The notes under the pieces: model-generated
What the model saw: only the letters and a program-made list of their open reading frames with translations
Told to the model about the DNA's origin: nothing
Databases searched by the model: none
Program-made: the position numbers and the translations under genes
Origin: Bifidobacterium asteroides
Lineage (GTDB): Bacteria > Actinomycetota > Actinomycetes > Actinomycetales > Bifidobacteriaceae
Length of the DNA stretch: 64,000 nucleotides
Direction of reading: 5' to 3'
NCBI RefSeq assembly: GCF_003202755.1
Contig: NZ_QGLK01000004.1
Location: 62,001 to 126,000, forward strand
Shown here: one piece after another, positions 23,728-32,489 of the stretch
Position numbering within the stretch: position 1 is the stretch's first letter
Layout of the letters: the number at the start of each line of letters is the position of its first letter

Positions 23728-23781
23728 GCCCCTATTATCCCACCCATACCCCAGTAGGGGCGGCAGATCCTGACATGCAAA

Positions 23782-23804
23782 GGGCCCCGGACGAACCGGG
23801 GCCC
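23782..23804 (-). terminator. rpsD terminator hairpin
   Basis: GGGCCCCGG and CCGGGGCCC form a perfect 9-base stem with a five-base loop, 15 bases after the rpsD stop, followed by a short T stretch on the minus strand. It isolates rpsD from the phosphatase gene. Confidence 0.85.
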
Positions 23805-23819
23805 CAAAGTTCCTAGTAC

Positions 23820-24446
23820 TCAGCGAGCGTAGAACTCGACCACGTACTGGATGTTGATCTGAACCGGGATCTCCTCCGGCTCGGGCTTGCGGACCAGGCT
23901 GGCCTTCAGGGAGGCCAGGTCCACATCCAGGTAGCCGGGGACTGCGGGCAGCACATCCCGGTGGACGCCTTCGGCGGCAATCTGGAAGGGTACCATGGTC
24001 TGGCTCTTGGGCTTGACCTGAATGGTCTGGCCGGGCTTGACCCTGTAGGAGGGACGGTCCACGATGTTGCCATCGACCAGGATGTGGCGGTGAACCACGT
24101 ACTGACGGGCCTGGGCGGTGGTACGGGCGATGCCGGCGCGCAGGACCAGGTTGTCCAGGCGGCACTCCAGCTCACGAAGCATGGCGGCACCGGTCTGGCC
24201 GGACTCGTGGGTGCCCCGCTCATAGGCGGCACGCAGCTGCTTCTCGGAAACGCCGTACTGGGCGCGCAGCCTCTGCTTCTCACGCAGACGGACGGCGTAG
24301 TCGGACTCGGTGCGACGGCGGCTGCGGCCGTGCTCGCCGGGGCCATAGGGGCGCTTCTCGAACAGGCGCTGGGCCTTGGGAGTCAGGGCGATGCCCAGAG
24401 CGCGGGACAGGCGAACCTGGCGACGCGCACGCTGAATGTTAGTCAT
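23820..24446 (-). CDS. rpsD: 30S ribosomal protein S4
   Basis: S4 nucleates small-subunit assembly on 16S rRNA. The 208-residue protein carries the N-terminal S4 domain and the S4 RNA-binding motif ECRLDNLVLRAGIA with RQYVVHRHILVDG. It has only one cysteine and so is the zinc-independent form. The gene is monocistronic, with its own terminator, and its leader lies in the 318-base gap to the TetR gene. Confidence 0.97.
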   Translation of the reverse strand: MTNIQRARRQVRLSRALGIALTPKAQRLFEKRPYGPGEHGRSRRRTESDYAVRLREKQRLRAQYGVSEKQLRAAYERGTHESGQTGAAMLRELECRLDNLVLRAGIARTTAQARQYVVHRHILVDGNIVDRPSYRVKPGQTIQVKPKSQTMVPFQIAAEGVHRDVLPAVPGYLDVDLASLKASLVRKPEPEEIPVQINIQYVVEFYAR

Positions 24447-24764
24447 TGATGCAATCCTTACTTGCTTCTGTCGTTATCTGAACGAAGACGGCCGAAACCG
24501 TCGAGTCAGGCCTCTCCAATGCTTCACCGTGCCAAGCACGAACGACCTTGCGGCCGCCGACCCATTGATGGGCTGAGACTCCAGATAGGTTCGCGCACAG
24601 ATGCGCAAACCAAGTGTTTATTAAACCACATGAGCGCGACCTACAGCAGAGCGTATGTTGTGATATATTCATACCAACGGTCGGTATGTAATTGATCCAA
24701 GGCATGAAGACTCCCCCAACCGATCAATGACGATTCAACTCAGCGACCTGAAAGGAAGACGACC
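24447..24764. other. Divergent intergenic region rpsD / tetR-MFS
   Basis: No gene is seen. It holds the rpsD leader and promoter on the minus strand and the tetR promoter and operator (24664-24688) on the plus strand. A GCGCA/TGCGC hairpin lies in the rpsD leader near 24592-24605; its meaning is unknown. Confidence 0.6.
24670..24688. promoter_or_regulatory. TetR operator palindrome at the tetR-MFS promoter
   Basis: CATACC and GGTATG flank a 7-base centre, giving a 19-base palindrome with one mismatched pair. It begins right after a TATATT -10 element at 24664-24669, so a bound repressor would cover the transcription start. The TetR gene follows 76 bases later, as expected for autoregulation. 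Confidence 0.7.
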
Positions 24765-25451
24765 ATGGCCCGCAACGCACACCCCGAGCTGACCCAGGAG
24801 CGGATCATCAAAGCCGCCACTGAGCTCTTCACCAGCCAGGGCTACGACAAAACCAGCATGCAGGACATCATCAATGCGACAGCAGGCTTGAGCAAGGGAG
24901 CCGTCTACCATCACTTCCGGTCCAAGGAAGATCTCTTCGACGCCGTGGCCAATAGGTTGATGAACACCATGAGCGAGGCGACCGGCAAAGGCCAAACCCC
25001 GTCGAAGCAAGGCACGGCTTTGGAGCAGCTGCAGTCGCTCTTCTCCCCTGAGCGAGCGCGAAAGAGACTGGAGGCCGCGGATCTGATGTTCCGCAAATTC
25101 AATCCAAAAGCCAATCCCAAGATGATCGGCATGGAATTCACCGCCGTGGTGGACGAGCGGGACGACTTTGTCGACCTCTTGGAACAGGGCAACCAGGACG
25201 GCTCACTGCATGTGGAACACGTCGAACAAGCCGCAGAGATCCTCCGCCTACTGGCCAACATGTGGCTGCTGCCCTTCTTTCGCCGGGGCGCGCAGGCAGA
25301 ACTGCGCACCAGAGCCGCCTGTTTCTTCTCGATCATGCAAGGCTTGGGCATCCCCCTGCAAGATCAGGGATTCTCCGACCTATTGGCCTCCTTCGGCACC
25401 GACACCAAGGGCAACAAGAAGGAAAAGACCGAAAGCGAAGTCGCGATATGA
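24765..25451 (+). CDS. TetR-family regulator (drug efflux control)
   Basis: The 228-residue protein has an N-terminal TetR helix-turn-helix: TQERIIKAATELFTSQGYDK followed by TSMQDIINAT and the recognition helix LSKGAVYHHFRSKEDLF (about residues 43-59). The C-terminal domain is a ligand-binding helical bundle without recognisable ligand specificity. It overlaps the MFS gene start by four bases (ATGA) and follows the palindromic operator at 24670-24688, so the simplest model is a repressor of its own operon with the efflux pump, relieved by a substrate. Confidence 0.88.
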   Translation: MARNAHPELTQERIIKAATELFTSQGYDKTSMQDIINATAGLSKGAVYHHFRSKEDLFDAVANRLMNTMSEATGKGQTPSKQGTALEQLQSLFSPERARKRLEAADLMFRKFNPKANPKMIGMEFTAVVDERDDFVDLLEQGNQDGSLHVEHVEQAAEILRLLANMWLLPFFRRGAQAELRTRAACFFSIMQGLGIPLQDQGFSDLLASFGTDTKGNKKEKTESEVAI

Positions 25452-26725
25452 ACCCGCCCGCTCACGACCAAGACTCAGGTAGGGGCCGCTCCAAGGGCAG
25501 GGGGCTGCTGACACTGCCGTTCATTGCTCTTCTGACGACTGAGATTCTCTCCAATCTAGGGCAAACATGCTTGGTCTTCGCCCTGCCGCTTCACCTGCTC
25601 AATATTTCAGGATCGGCATCCCTCTATGGCATGGCATCCGCTCTGGCAGTCCTTCCATCCATACTCCTGACCCCTCTGGGCGGAGCTCTGGCCGACCGGC
25701 TGCACAAGCAGTCCACCATGGCGGTTTTGGACATTCTGTCGGCATTGACAGCACTCTTGTACATCCTGATCAGCCGCAAGATCGACCCGGTTTTTTTGAC
25801 CGTGGCTTGCATGATGCTGGTCAATGCCTATAGGGCCTGTTACAGCCCAACGGTGCAAGCAGCCCTCCACTGCCTGGTAGACAAAAAAGACTTGACCCGC
25901 GCATCAGCCCTGGTGTCCCAGGCGATCTCCCTAGTAGGAATGATCGGACCAGTATTGGCCGGCATGGTCATGGGATTATTCGGAATCATGCAAGTGGTCG
26001 GGGTTGCCGCCTTGGTCTGTCTTCTTTCTGCCGTCTGGATCAAAATCGCCGTCAGGATTCCCGAACCAGCGCAGGGCCCCTCACAAGGCCCAAGAGCGCT
26101 GGTTAGCCACCTGGCCGAGGACACCAAAGCCGCTGCACAATTTCTGGTCAGACATGGCAACCTCAAAGTGGTCATAGGACTCAGCCTGGCGGCCAACCTG
26201 ATCTTTGCCTCCTACATCAACGTGGCCTTGCCATATATGGTCACTCGCACGCTGGGTCTGAGCAATGCCATGCAGGGGCTGGCCGAAGGAATACTGGCCT
26301 GCGGGAGCCTGCTTGGAGCCATCTTGGTTTCCATCCGTCCAAACTGGTTCTATCTGCAACGGATACCCATACTGCTCTCGAGCAGCGCCCTGGTTCTCCT
26401 GCCCATTGCGGCAGGACTGCTTTTGCATCTGCATACATATGCCCTCTTCGCCCTGGTAACCGGGTGCATGGCTCTGGCTGCGGGAATAGTGCAGACGGTC
26501 AACATCACTTCCATGTCCTATGAGCAGATTCATACCCCTGCAATGCTGATAGGCAAGGTGATAGGGTTGACCAACAGTCTATGCATGTGTGCGATTCCGC
26601 TGGGACAGGCCGCCTTCGGCCCACTAATCGACCACTGCCCCATGACCTTGATCATCACTGGTGTTGTCATGGTGACACTGCTGACATGTCTGATTGCCAG
26701 ACTGGCCATGAAGCCGGATGAATAA
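25448..26725 (+). CDS. MFS efflux transporter
   Basis: Translation starts at the ATG overlapping the TetR stop, giving about 425 residues. About twelve membrane segments are present, beginning LPFIALLTTEILSNLGQTCL, with the loop 2-3 motif LGGALADRLHKQS typical of MFS drug/proton antiporters. Substrate is not readable. Coupled expression with a TetR regulator suggests inducible drug efflux. A weak GCCG/CGGC hairpin followed by a T-run at about 26751-26770 could end the operon. Confidence 0.82.
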   Translation: MNPPAHDQDSGRGRSKGRGLLTLPFIALLTTEILSNLGQTCLVFALPLHLLNISGSASLYGMASALAVLPSILLTPLGGALADRLHKQSTMAVLDILSALTALLYILISRKIDPVFLTVACMMLVNAYRACYSPTVQAALHCLVDKKDLTRASALVSQAISLVGMIGPVLAGMVMGLFGIMQVVGVAALVCLLSAVWIKIAVRIPEPAQGPSQGPRALVSHLAEDTKAAAQFLVRHGNLKVVIGLSLAANLIFASYINVALPYMVTRTLGLSNAMQGLAEGILACGSLLGAILVSIRPNWFYLQRIPILLSSSALVLLPIAAGLLLHLHTYALFALVTGCMALAAGIVQTVNITSMSYEQIHTPAMLIGKVIGLTNSLCMCAIPLGQAAFGPLIDHCPMTLIITGVVMVTLLTCLIARLAMKPDE

Positions 26726-26839
26726 TCAAGGAGGCAAAGGCCTTTTGAATGCCGCGCCGGCGCTTTTTCGCCATTGACGACCAAGGATCCATCGCTTAGC
26801 GGCATAGACACAAAAGCGTCTCGATAAAGCTGACAGGCC

Positions 26840-27411
26840 TTACTTTGCTGAGGGGACTGTCTCGCAAATCCTCCGAGTGAAGGCTTGGCGGCGTTCAGGC
26901 GTATCAACCTTCGAGTCGATGCGGCCCAGAATGCTGGCTCCAGTGAATTTGATACCGCAGAATTTTAGGATGGAGTACTTCCATCGGGTCACAGTGGAAC
27001 CATACATCTTGGAGACGAAGGCCGGGCCATGACTGCTGCTGATGATTTGTGCGGTCTTGCCCTTGAGCAGCCCCTCCGATTTGAGGCTGCTCTCATACCG
27101 ATAGGCAAATTGTGGCGTGAGTACCCTATCCACCCAGCCCTTGAGGATGGCCGGCTCACCCGCCCACCAAATGGGAAAACAAAGACCAGATGATCGGCTC
27201 GGGCGACCATACCTTGATAACGCTTGGGGGCTGATTCGTCCTCCATGTGCTTGGCGTAGCCGTAGCGAAGCACCGGGTCAAAGTCTTCCTGGCTGAGGTC
27301 GATCATTTCGACCTTGTGACCCTTGCGCCGGGCGGCTTGTGCATAAGCCTGGGCGTTGGCATGGCTAAAACTACCGCCATAGGGTGATCCTTGAATAACA
27401 AGTATGTTCAT
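26840..27411 (-). pseudogene. NAD(P)H quinone oxidoreductase-like flavoprotein, frameshifted
   Basis: Two frames on the minus strand together make one flavodoxin-fold quinone/NAD(P)H oxidoreductase. The first frame begins MNILVIQGSPYGGSFSHANA and runs to HLVFVFP; the second resumes with DRVLTPQFAYRYESSLKSEG and ends ETVPSAK. Joining them needs one extra base at a G run at 27173-27175 (CCC on the coding strand), restoring the family's WWAGEPAILKGW segment. The whole would be about 190 residues, the usual size. The gene lies alone between the MFS gene and the ABC exporter. A sequencing error in the short homopolymer cannot be excluded. Confidence 0.75.
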
Positions 27412-27530
27412 ATCATTTACTTCTTCAGTTATGCCGCATTTGGTTTTATCTATTGTCCAAAATAGTTTTATATTCGATAGATTACCGTATGCAAAACCGC
27501 TGACAGAAAGATGATATGAATACAGGAAAG

Positions 27531-28868
27531 CTACCCGATCATACTGGGGTCGGAGCTGACAGGAGCGACCAGGGTGGCCCGGGTGCGTGTCAGGCGGGAG
27601 ACCATGAGACCGACACAGGCATAAGCCAGAGCGAACAAGGCAACCACAGTCAGCGGAAGGCCCCAGGAGGCCAAACCTGTTGTGCTTGAATCCATGATTG
27701 ATTGGACTGCAGTGTTGTACCACCAACCCGGCGTCAGTTTGCCGATGGTCTGCATGACCGGAGGCAGCAAGCCGCCGGAACTGGACCCGGAGGTGAACAT
27801 AACCACCAGGCCGAAGATGACCCCTACCGAGTTTATGAGCGAAGAGGAGGGATTGAACTGGGCAAGCATGAATCCAAAGGATGCCGCCGACAAAGCGAAT
27901 ACCAGCATGGCGAAAAAGCTCAGCAGTACCCTTCCCCAGCCCAGTGACGCCAGGGAAACCCCCGATGCCGCCATGCTGAAGGCAACGAGTGCCACATAGT
28001 ATGCCCAGGAGATGCCTGCCAGAATGAGGGCTGCCATGAGCTCCTGTATATTCAGGCTGCTTGATCGCATTGGAGAGGCAAGCAGGCGTCGATGTCGGTC
28101 AGGAGAAATGAAAGCTCCGAAGAGCGTGGCAACGCAGACCGTCAATGCCGTCATTAAGGGAAAAGCAGCCAGGCCGACTGTCGTAGCGAAGCCTTTCAAC
28201 AGGGCTCCGTGGCCATCAGTCTTCGGGCTGGCATGGATGCCCACATGTGGCTGGTTACCGGAATAGTGGGCCACTGCATAAGCAGCAGCATCCTTAACCG
28301 CCGTAGACGAATGCAGATCCATCGAACCGTTTTGGCCCAGACCCGTAAGCAAGGCAGTACGAAGAGCATCAAAATAACTGTCCACCTGCAATTGTGCCAG
28401 ACTGCCACGGCTGGAATTATAGGAGGCAGCCGTTTCAACTTTAGGAAAATCAGACGTCTTACCGCCGCTGTGAGCTTGGGCAGCAGTGTCTTCAAGCGCC
28501 ACAAGGAACCGTTGTCCATATCCCTTAGGAATGATGACAGTTAAATCACTTTTGCCGGATACGTTGGCATCCTGCAGAGCCTGAGGTTTATCTTCGACTG
28601 TCTCCAGATGGGCCGACTTGCCCAGATACTTCTTCAGACCCTGGCCCAGCTCGCAACCAGCCTGGTTACCGCTATCCCTATTGATGACGACCACCTTCGC
28701 ACGTGCGGGTTCAAAACGACCAACCGAGCTTGAGGCATTGGCACGCACCGCGGCCTGCATATTCGCGGAACCGACGACAATCATGATCAGGCTCATGCCC
28801 ACCAGGTACAGGAGGAGGTAGAACTTATGTGCCCAGATGACGCGCAGTGCAGTTTTACAAGTATTCAT
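27531..28868 (-). CDS. ABC-2 type exporter permease, second subunit
   Basis: This 445-residue protein has an N-terminal membrane segment (LLLYLVGMSLIMIVVGSAN), a long extracytoplasmic domain (about residues 40-240), and a cluster of five or so membrane segments in the C-terminal half, the layout of ABC-2 / YhgE-like permeases. It overlaps the upstream permease gene by 14 bases. With its partner permease and ATPase it forms an exporter, perhaps for drugs, peptides or lipids. No substrate is readable. Confidence 0.78.
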   Translation of the reverse strand: MNTCKTALRVIWAHKFYLLLYLVGMSLIMIVVGSANMQAAVRANASSSVGRFEPARAKVVVINRDSGNQAGCELGQGLKKYLGKSAHLETVEDKPQALQDANVSGKSDLTVIIPKGYGQRFLVALEDTAAQAHSGGKTSDFPKVETAASYNSSRGSLAQLQVDSYFDALRTALLTGLGQNGSMDLHSSTAVKDAAAYAVAHYSGNQPHVGIHASPKTDGHGALLKGFATTVGLAAFPLMTALTVCVATLFGAFISPDRHRRLLASPMRSSSLNIQELMAALILAGISWAYYVALVAFSMAASGVSLASLGWGRVLLSFFAMLVFALSAASFGFMLAQFNPSSSLINSVGVIFGLVVMFTSGSSSGGLLPPVMQTIGKLTPGWWYNTAVQSIMDSSTTGLASWGLPLTVVALFALAYACVGLMVSRLTRTRATLVAPVSSDPSMIG

Positions 28869-30048
28869 ACCGTTGTTTCCTTAGGAGCAGACCACAGGTG
28901 GTCAGGAAGAGGGCGGCCATAATGGCCAGGATGCCGCAGGTGCGGGCGAAGGGTGCCAGGCTGTCGTAGTAGACAATGTCGTAGAAGAGGTTGGAGACCT
29001 GCTTGACTGGGTTGAGCAGGTGAAGGATAGGAGCATGCTCCTGGATGGCGTTGTTGAGATCCATAGTCATGCTGCCGTAGAGGCCGATAAAGGTACTCAG
29101 GGTGCAGTCGATGCCTATGACCAGGCCAACCTTCGTTTCGGTGGGGAGTTTGGGAATCGCGCCCATCATAGAGCCGAAAGCGGTGGCCATAAAGGTGCCC
29201 ACGGCGATGGCTATGAGGGCTATTAGGTCACGACCACCGGTTTGCACGCCGCAAACTGTGCGGACGAAGATGTAGGCGACCAGGAGGCTGACTGCGGAGA
29301 CGAGCCAGGAGGCCAGGAAGGCGCCCGCTGCCTGCCTCCACTTGGGGCTGGGCGAGCTGGCCCGTCGGGCTCCTAGGGCTGAAAGGTTGGGCTGAGTCTT
29401 GGCTATCATCTCGGCGGCGGTGCTGGCACCGATAAGGCAGGCCATAGCGAGCACAGCGAAGAAGTAGGGTGCAGTCATTGAAGGGTGGATGTGCGTCAGG
29501 CGGATCTGCTTTGTGTAGATTTGCCCGCCGGATTGCAGCAGAATTTGGTTGCTTGGTGAGGCAATGGCTGCCCTTGCGGAGTTGGCCTGGTTGAAGCTGC
29601 CCAGCGAGGCGGACAAAATGGAGACCGCGATGCCTTCGGAGGCGGTTGCATCGGATTGGATACTGGCGGCTTCGCGGTCGGACAGGACCATGTTGACCAG
29701 TCCGTCAGGGCCCGCGTACAGGTAGCCAATATCCTTCCGGCTATCCAGACGCGTATTTGCTTCGTCCCGGGAAGCTACTGTCGTCGGGACAAGCAGCTGA
29801 GTGTCCTCGGATCCTGCCTTGGGTTTCTTCGATAGTGAGGAAACCAACTCGTCAGTACCTGGGTTGGCTTTCCAGTTAGCGTCCGAAACAATGGCGAAGT
29901 GCTGTGCCTCGGCGGTGTAACTGTCTTGCAGATTGCCCATGATGCCCAGCATCAGAGCGGCCAGAATGACTGGGAAGGCCAGGACCCAGAAGAGAGAGGA
30001 AGTGTTGCGTATCGAGGTCTTGACGTTGATCAGGAATGAGTTCCACAT
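28855..30048 (-). CDS. ABC-2 type exporter permease, first subunit
   Basis: The 397-residue protein starts with a membrane segment (SLFWVLAFPVILAALMLGIM), carries an external loop of about 150 residues, and then five or six more segments, matching ABC-2 permeases. AAGGAG precedes its ATG. It is the middle gene of an ATPase-permease-permease operon running from 31046 to 27531, and 41 bases separate it from the ATPase gene. The two permeases probably form a heterodimer. Confidence 0.78.
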   Translation of the reverse strand: MWNSFLINVKTSIRNTSSLFWVLAFPVILAALMLGIMGNLQDSYTAEAQHFAIVSDANWKANPGTDELVSSLSKKPKAGSEDTQLLVPTTVASRDEANTRLDSRKDIGYLYAGPDGLVNMVLSDREAASIQSDATASEGIAVSILSASLGSFNQANSARAAIASPSNQILLQSGGQIYTKQIRLTHIHPSMTAPYFFAVLAMACLIGASTAAEMIAKTQPNLSALGARRASSPSPKWRQAAGAFLASWLVSAVSLLVAYIFVRTVCGVQTGGRDLIALIAIAVGTFMATAFGSMMGAIPKLPTETKVGLVIGIDCTLSTFIGLYGSMTMDLNNAIQEHAPILHLLNPVKQVSNLFYDIVYYDSLAPFARTCGILAIMAALFLTTCGLLLRKQRYEYL

Positions 30049-30089
30049 AGATAGGTGCTCCTTACGGCAATTGAGCCTTGGGACCGCGC

Positions 30090-31046
30090 TCAGTCGCGCA
30101 GTTCCTTGCCGGTCAGTTCCAGGAACACGTCGTTCAGGGATGGCGGACGACTGGTCAGGTGGCCGTAGCTGGTCTTGGTGGATTCCAGGACCGTCAGCAC
30201 GTCCTGAAGGTTGTGCTCGCCCTGGCGACAGTGGATGACCAGTTCCTTGCCGTCATAGTCGACGGATTGGGTCAGGGGCAGGGCACGAATCCGGGCTAGG
30301 GTGGAGTCCTGCAGATCCAGAGTCTCGACGGTGACCTGCTCGCCGACCTGGACCATGCCTTTGAGCTCCTCGGCAGTGCCCAGGGCAATTTGACGACCGT
30401 GGTCCATGATCATGATGCGCGTACAGATCTCCTCCACCTCTTCCATGTAATGGCTGGTGTAAACCACCGTGGCCCCTTGGGCGTTCAGCCGTTCGATGCC
30501 TTCCAGGATGGCGTTGCGGCTCTGGGGGTCAACGGCGACGGTGGGCTCGTCGAAAAAGATGAGGTCGGGCTGATGGGCGATGCCACAGGCGATGTTGAGC
30601 CTGCGCAGCAGACCGCCCGACAATTTGCCGGGACGGAACTTTCGAAAGTCGCCCAGTCCCACGAAGTCAATGGCCTGCTCAACCAGATCCTTGCGGTCGG
30701 CCTTCTTGGGCACATAGAGGGAGCAGAAATAGTCGATGTTCTCCTGCACGCTCAGTTCGTTGAAGACGGCCACATTCTGTGGAACCACGCCTATATGACT
30801 TTTAAGGTCGTAGGAGGTCGGGGTCATCTCCTGCCCGAATATCCGAACCGTCCCCGATTCAAAGCTGAGCAGGGCCAGTATGCAGTTGATGGCGGTTGAC
30901 TTGCCTGAACCATTGGGGCCAAGCAGTCCAAATACCTCACCTCGGCTGACTTCCATGTCGAAGTGGTCCAAGGCCACCATGTCGCCGTAGCGCTTCACCA
31001 ATGCGCTGACCTGCAAGGCTGGCTCTTGCTCACGTGAACTGTTCAT
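30090..31046 (-). CDS. ABC exporter ATPase (drug/bacteriocin type)
   Basis: The 318-residue ATPase has Walker A GPNGSGKST, the Q-loop region, signature LSGGLLRRLNIACGIAHQP, Walker B LIFFDEPTVAVD and the H-loop YTSHYMEE. A C-terminal domain of about 80 residues follows, as in DrrA-like drug exporters. Its promoter region is shared with a divergent two-component system, and two inverted repeats between them suggest control by it. Confidence 0.9.
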   Translation of the reverse strand: MNSSREQEPALQVSALVKRYGDMVALDHFDMEVSRGEVFGLLGPNGSGKSTAINCILALLSFESGTVRIFGQEMTPTSYDLKSHIGVVPQNVAVFNELSVQENIDYFCSLYVPKKADRKDLVEQAIDFVGLGDFRKFRPGKLSGGLLRRLNIACGIAHQPDLIFFDEPTVAVDPQSRNAILEGIERLNAQGATVVYTSHYMEEVEEICTRIMIMDHGRQIALGTAEELKGMVQVGEQVTVETLDLQDSTLARIRALPLTQSVDYDGKELVIHCRQGEHNLQDVLTVLESTKTSYGHLTSRPPSLNDVFLELTGKELRD

Positions 31047-31081
31047 GATTCCATCATCCCAGCTAGGGCTGGCCCAACACC

Positions 31082-31095
31082 ATGACAGCCGTCAT
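31082..31095. promoter_or_regulatory. First ATGAC-N4-GTCAT inverted repeat
   Basis: ATGAC and GTCAT are separated by AGCC, giving a perfect inverted repeat in the divergent promoter region between the ABC exporter operon and the histidine kinase gene. It has the spacing of NarL/LuxR-family response regulator sites. Its partner site lies 43 bases away, centre to centre, and has the same arms. Confidence 0.55.
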
Positions 31096-31124
31096 CAATG
31101 TTGTAGACGGTCAAATCACAACTT

Positions 31125-31138
31125 ATGACATTTGTCAT
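31125..31138. promoter_or_regulatory. Second ATGAC-N4-GTCAT inverted repeat
   Basis: ATGACATTTGTCAT has arms ATGAC and GTCAT around ATTT, with additional A/T pairing inside, so it is the stronger of the two sites. It lies between the ABC ATPase start (31046) and the kinase start (31227). The 43-base separation from the first site is about four helical turns, so both would face the same side. Confidence 0.6.
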
Positions 31139-31226
31139 GGGTAGTCTTGCCTGCGCTTAGGCTCAGGAACGGGTAGCCCGACAATTACTATTTGAGACAA
31201 TAGAGCAACAGGGCGAGGAGACATTC

Positions 31227-32489
31227 ATGGGCAGGATAGCTGGCTGGCTGGTCCTGCTTGGCCTGGGGACCTTATGCGGATCATGGTATGGTTCAGGGGT
31301 ATCAGGCACCCTGATCGCTGGCCTTTTGGCCTCAGTAGCCGCAGGAGCCCTGTGTGAATGGCTGCTGCCTGCGCCAGGTTCCATGTGGGGCGGCGCTCTG
31401 GTATCGCTTTTGGCAACGTTCATACCAGACTGGCTCTTCTTCCTGCCAGCCCTGGCCTTTGAGGCGGGCGTCGGACTCGGAACCATGGTTCCAGTCACCA
31501 GGTCAGTCGGCATGAAAGATCCCCAAGCCAAGAACTCCGGACTGGCCTGGCCCAGGCTGCTCTTGGCCTTGTTGCCGTCATTCTTTTGGTTGATACCTGC
31601 CATGGCCGACCTCATACTCTTCAGAGGCCTCCCCCAACGCTATGCCCTGCTGGCTTTATTAACCTCGGCACTGGCGCAAGGCGGCGGACTGACTTGTGCA
31701 CACTTGGCCGTGGCCAAGTGTCGCGTATGGCAGATTGAAGACACCGAGCGCTACAGGATTCGCCAACTGCATGGCCGCATCAGCGATCTGGACGAGGAGA
31801 GAGCCCAGGCGACCCGGATGGCGCACTTATCGGAGCGGACCCGGATCGCCCGAGATATTCATGACAATGTGGGCCACCTGCTCACCCGAGCCATCATGCA
31901 GACCCAGGCTGGCCGGGTGGTTGCTCAGAGCAAGGGCGATCAGAGTACCGAGCAAGTCTTTGATAGTGTCGGAAAGACTTTAGACGAAGCCATGACCACA
32001 ATTCGTCGTTCGGTGCATGACTTGGAGGATGAGGGCACCGACTTCGCATCCCAGATGGAAGCTGCCAGCTCCGAGGCTTCTATGGGGCAGCTACAGGTCG
32101 ATCTGAACAACGGCATTGAGACAGCGCCTGCACCAGTGTGCCGTTGCCTGACCAGCATTGTTCGCGAGGCCCTTACCAATACGGTCCGCCATTCTTCAGC
32201 AAGGTCGGCACAGGTCATTCTGCGCGATCTACCGGCCTTCTGGCAGATGGTGGTGCAGGATGACGGTGGAATTCAGCACTCGCAGCCTGACAGCTCGCGT
32301 CATAAGAAACCAGAGCTCCAGCGCGGCATGGGGCTGGCCGATATAGAGGCCAGGGCCAGAGCCCTGGGCGGCACAACCAACAGCGGACCCAATCGAAAAG
32401 GATGGAAGGTCTTCGTATCCTTGCCAAAGGAGCCCTGGTTCAACCGCAGTGCAACTGAGCACGTAGAGGATAGGAAGGTAATGGCATGA
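31227..32489 (+). CDS. NarL-type sensor histidine kinase
   Basis: The 420-residue kinase has about five membrane segments in residues 1-160 and little extracellular domain, so it probably senses an envelope signal within the membrane. A coiled linker leads to the HisKA_3 phosphoacceptor His212 in ERTRIARDIHDNVGHLL. The C-terminal HATPase has REALTNTVRHSSA and VVQDDGG; the GxGL motif is present as RGMGLADIEARA. GAGGAG precedes the ATG. It overlaps the response regulator start by four bases (ATGA). Confidence 0.87.
   Translation: MGRIAGWLVLLGLGTLCGSWYGSGVSGTLIAGLLASVAAGALCEWLLPAPGSMWGGALVSLLATFIPDWLFFLPALAFEAGVGLGTMVPVTRSVGMKDPQAKNSGLAWPRLLLALLPSFFWLIPAMADLILFRGLPQRYALLALLTSALAQGGGLTCAHLAVAKCRVWQIEDTERYRIRQLHGRISDLDEERAQATRMAHLSERTRIARDIHDNVGHLLTRAIMQTQAGRVVAQSKGDQSTEQVFDSVGKTLDEAMTTIRRSVHDLEDEGTDFASQMEAASSEASMGQLQVDLNNGIETAPAPVCRCLTSIVREALTNTVRHSSARSAQVILRDLPAFWQMVVQDDGGIQHSQPDSSRHKKPELQRGMGLADIEARARALGGTTNSGPNRKGWKVFVSLPKEPWFNRSATEHVEDRKVMA

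Noticed and set aside
23728-24165. In-frame N-terminal extension of the histidine phosphatase
   Set aside because: It would run through the rpsD terminator and antisense to rpsD; the family start is MLLHLYAVRHG at 23727.
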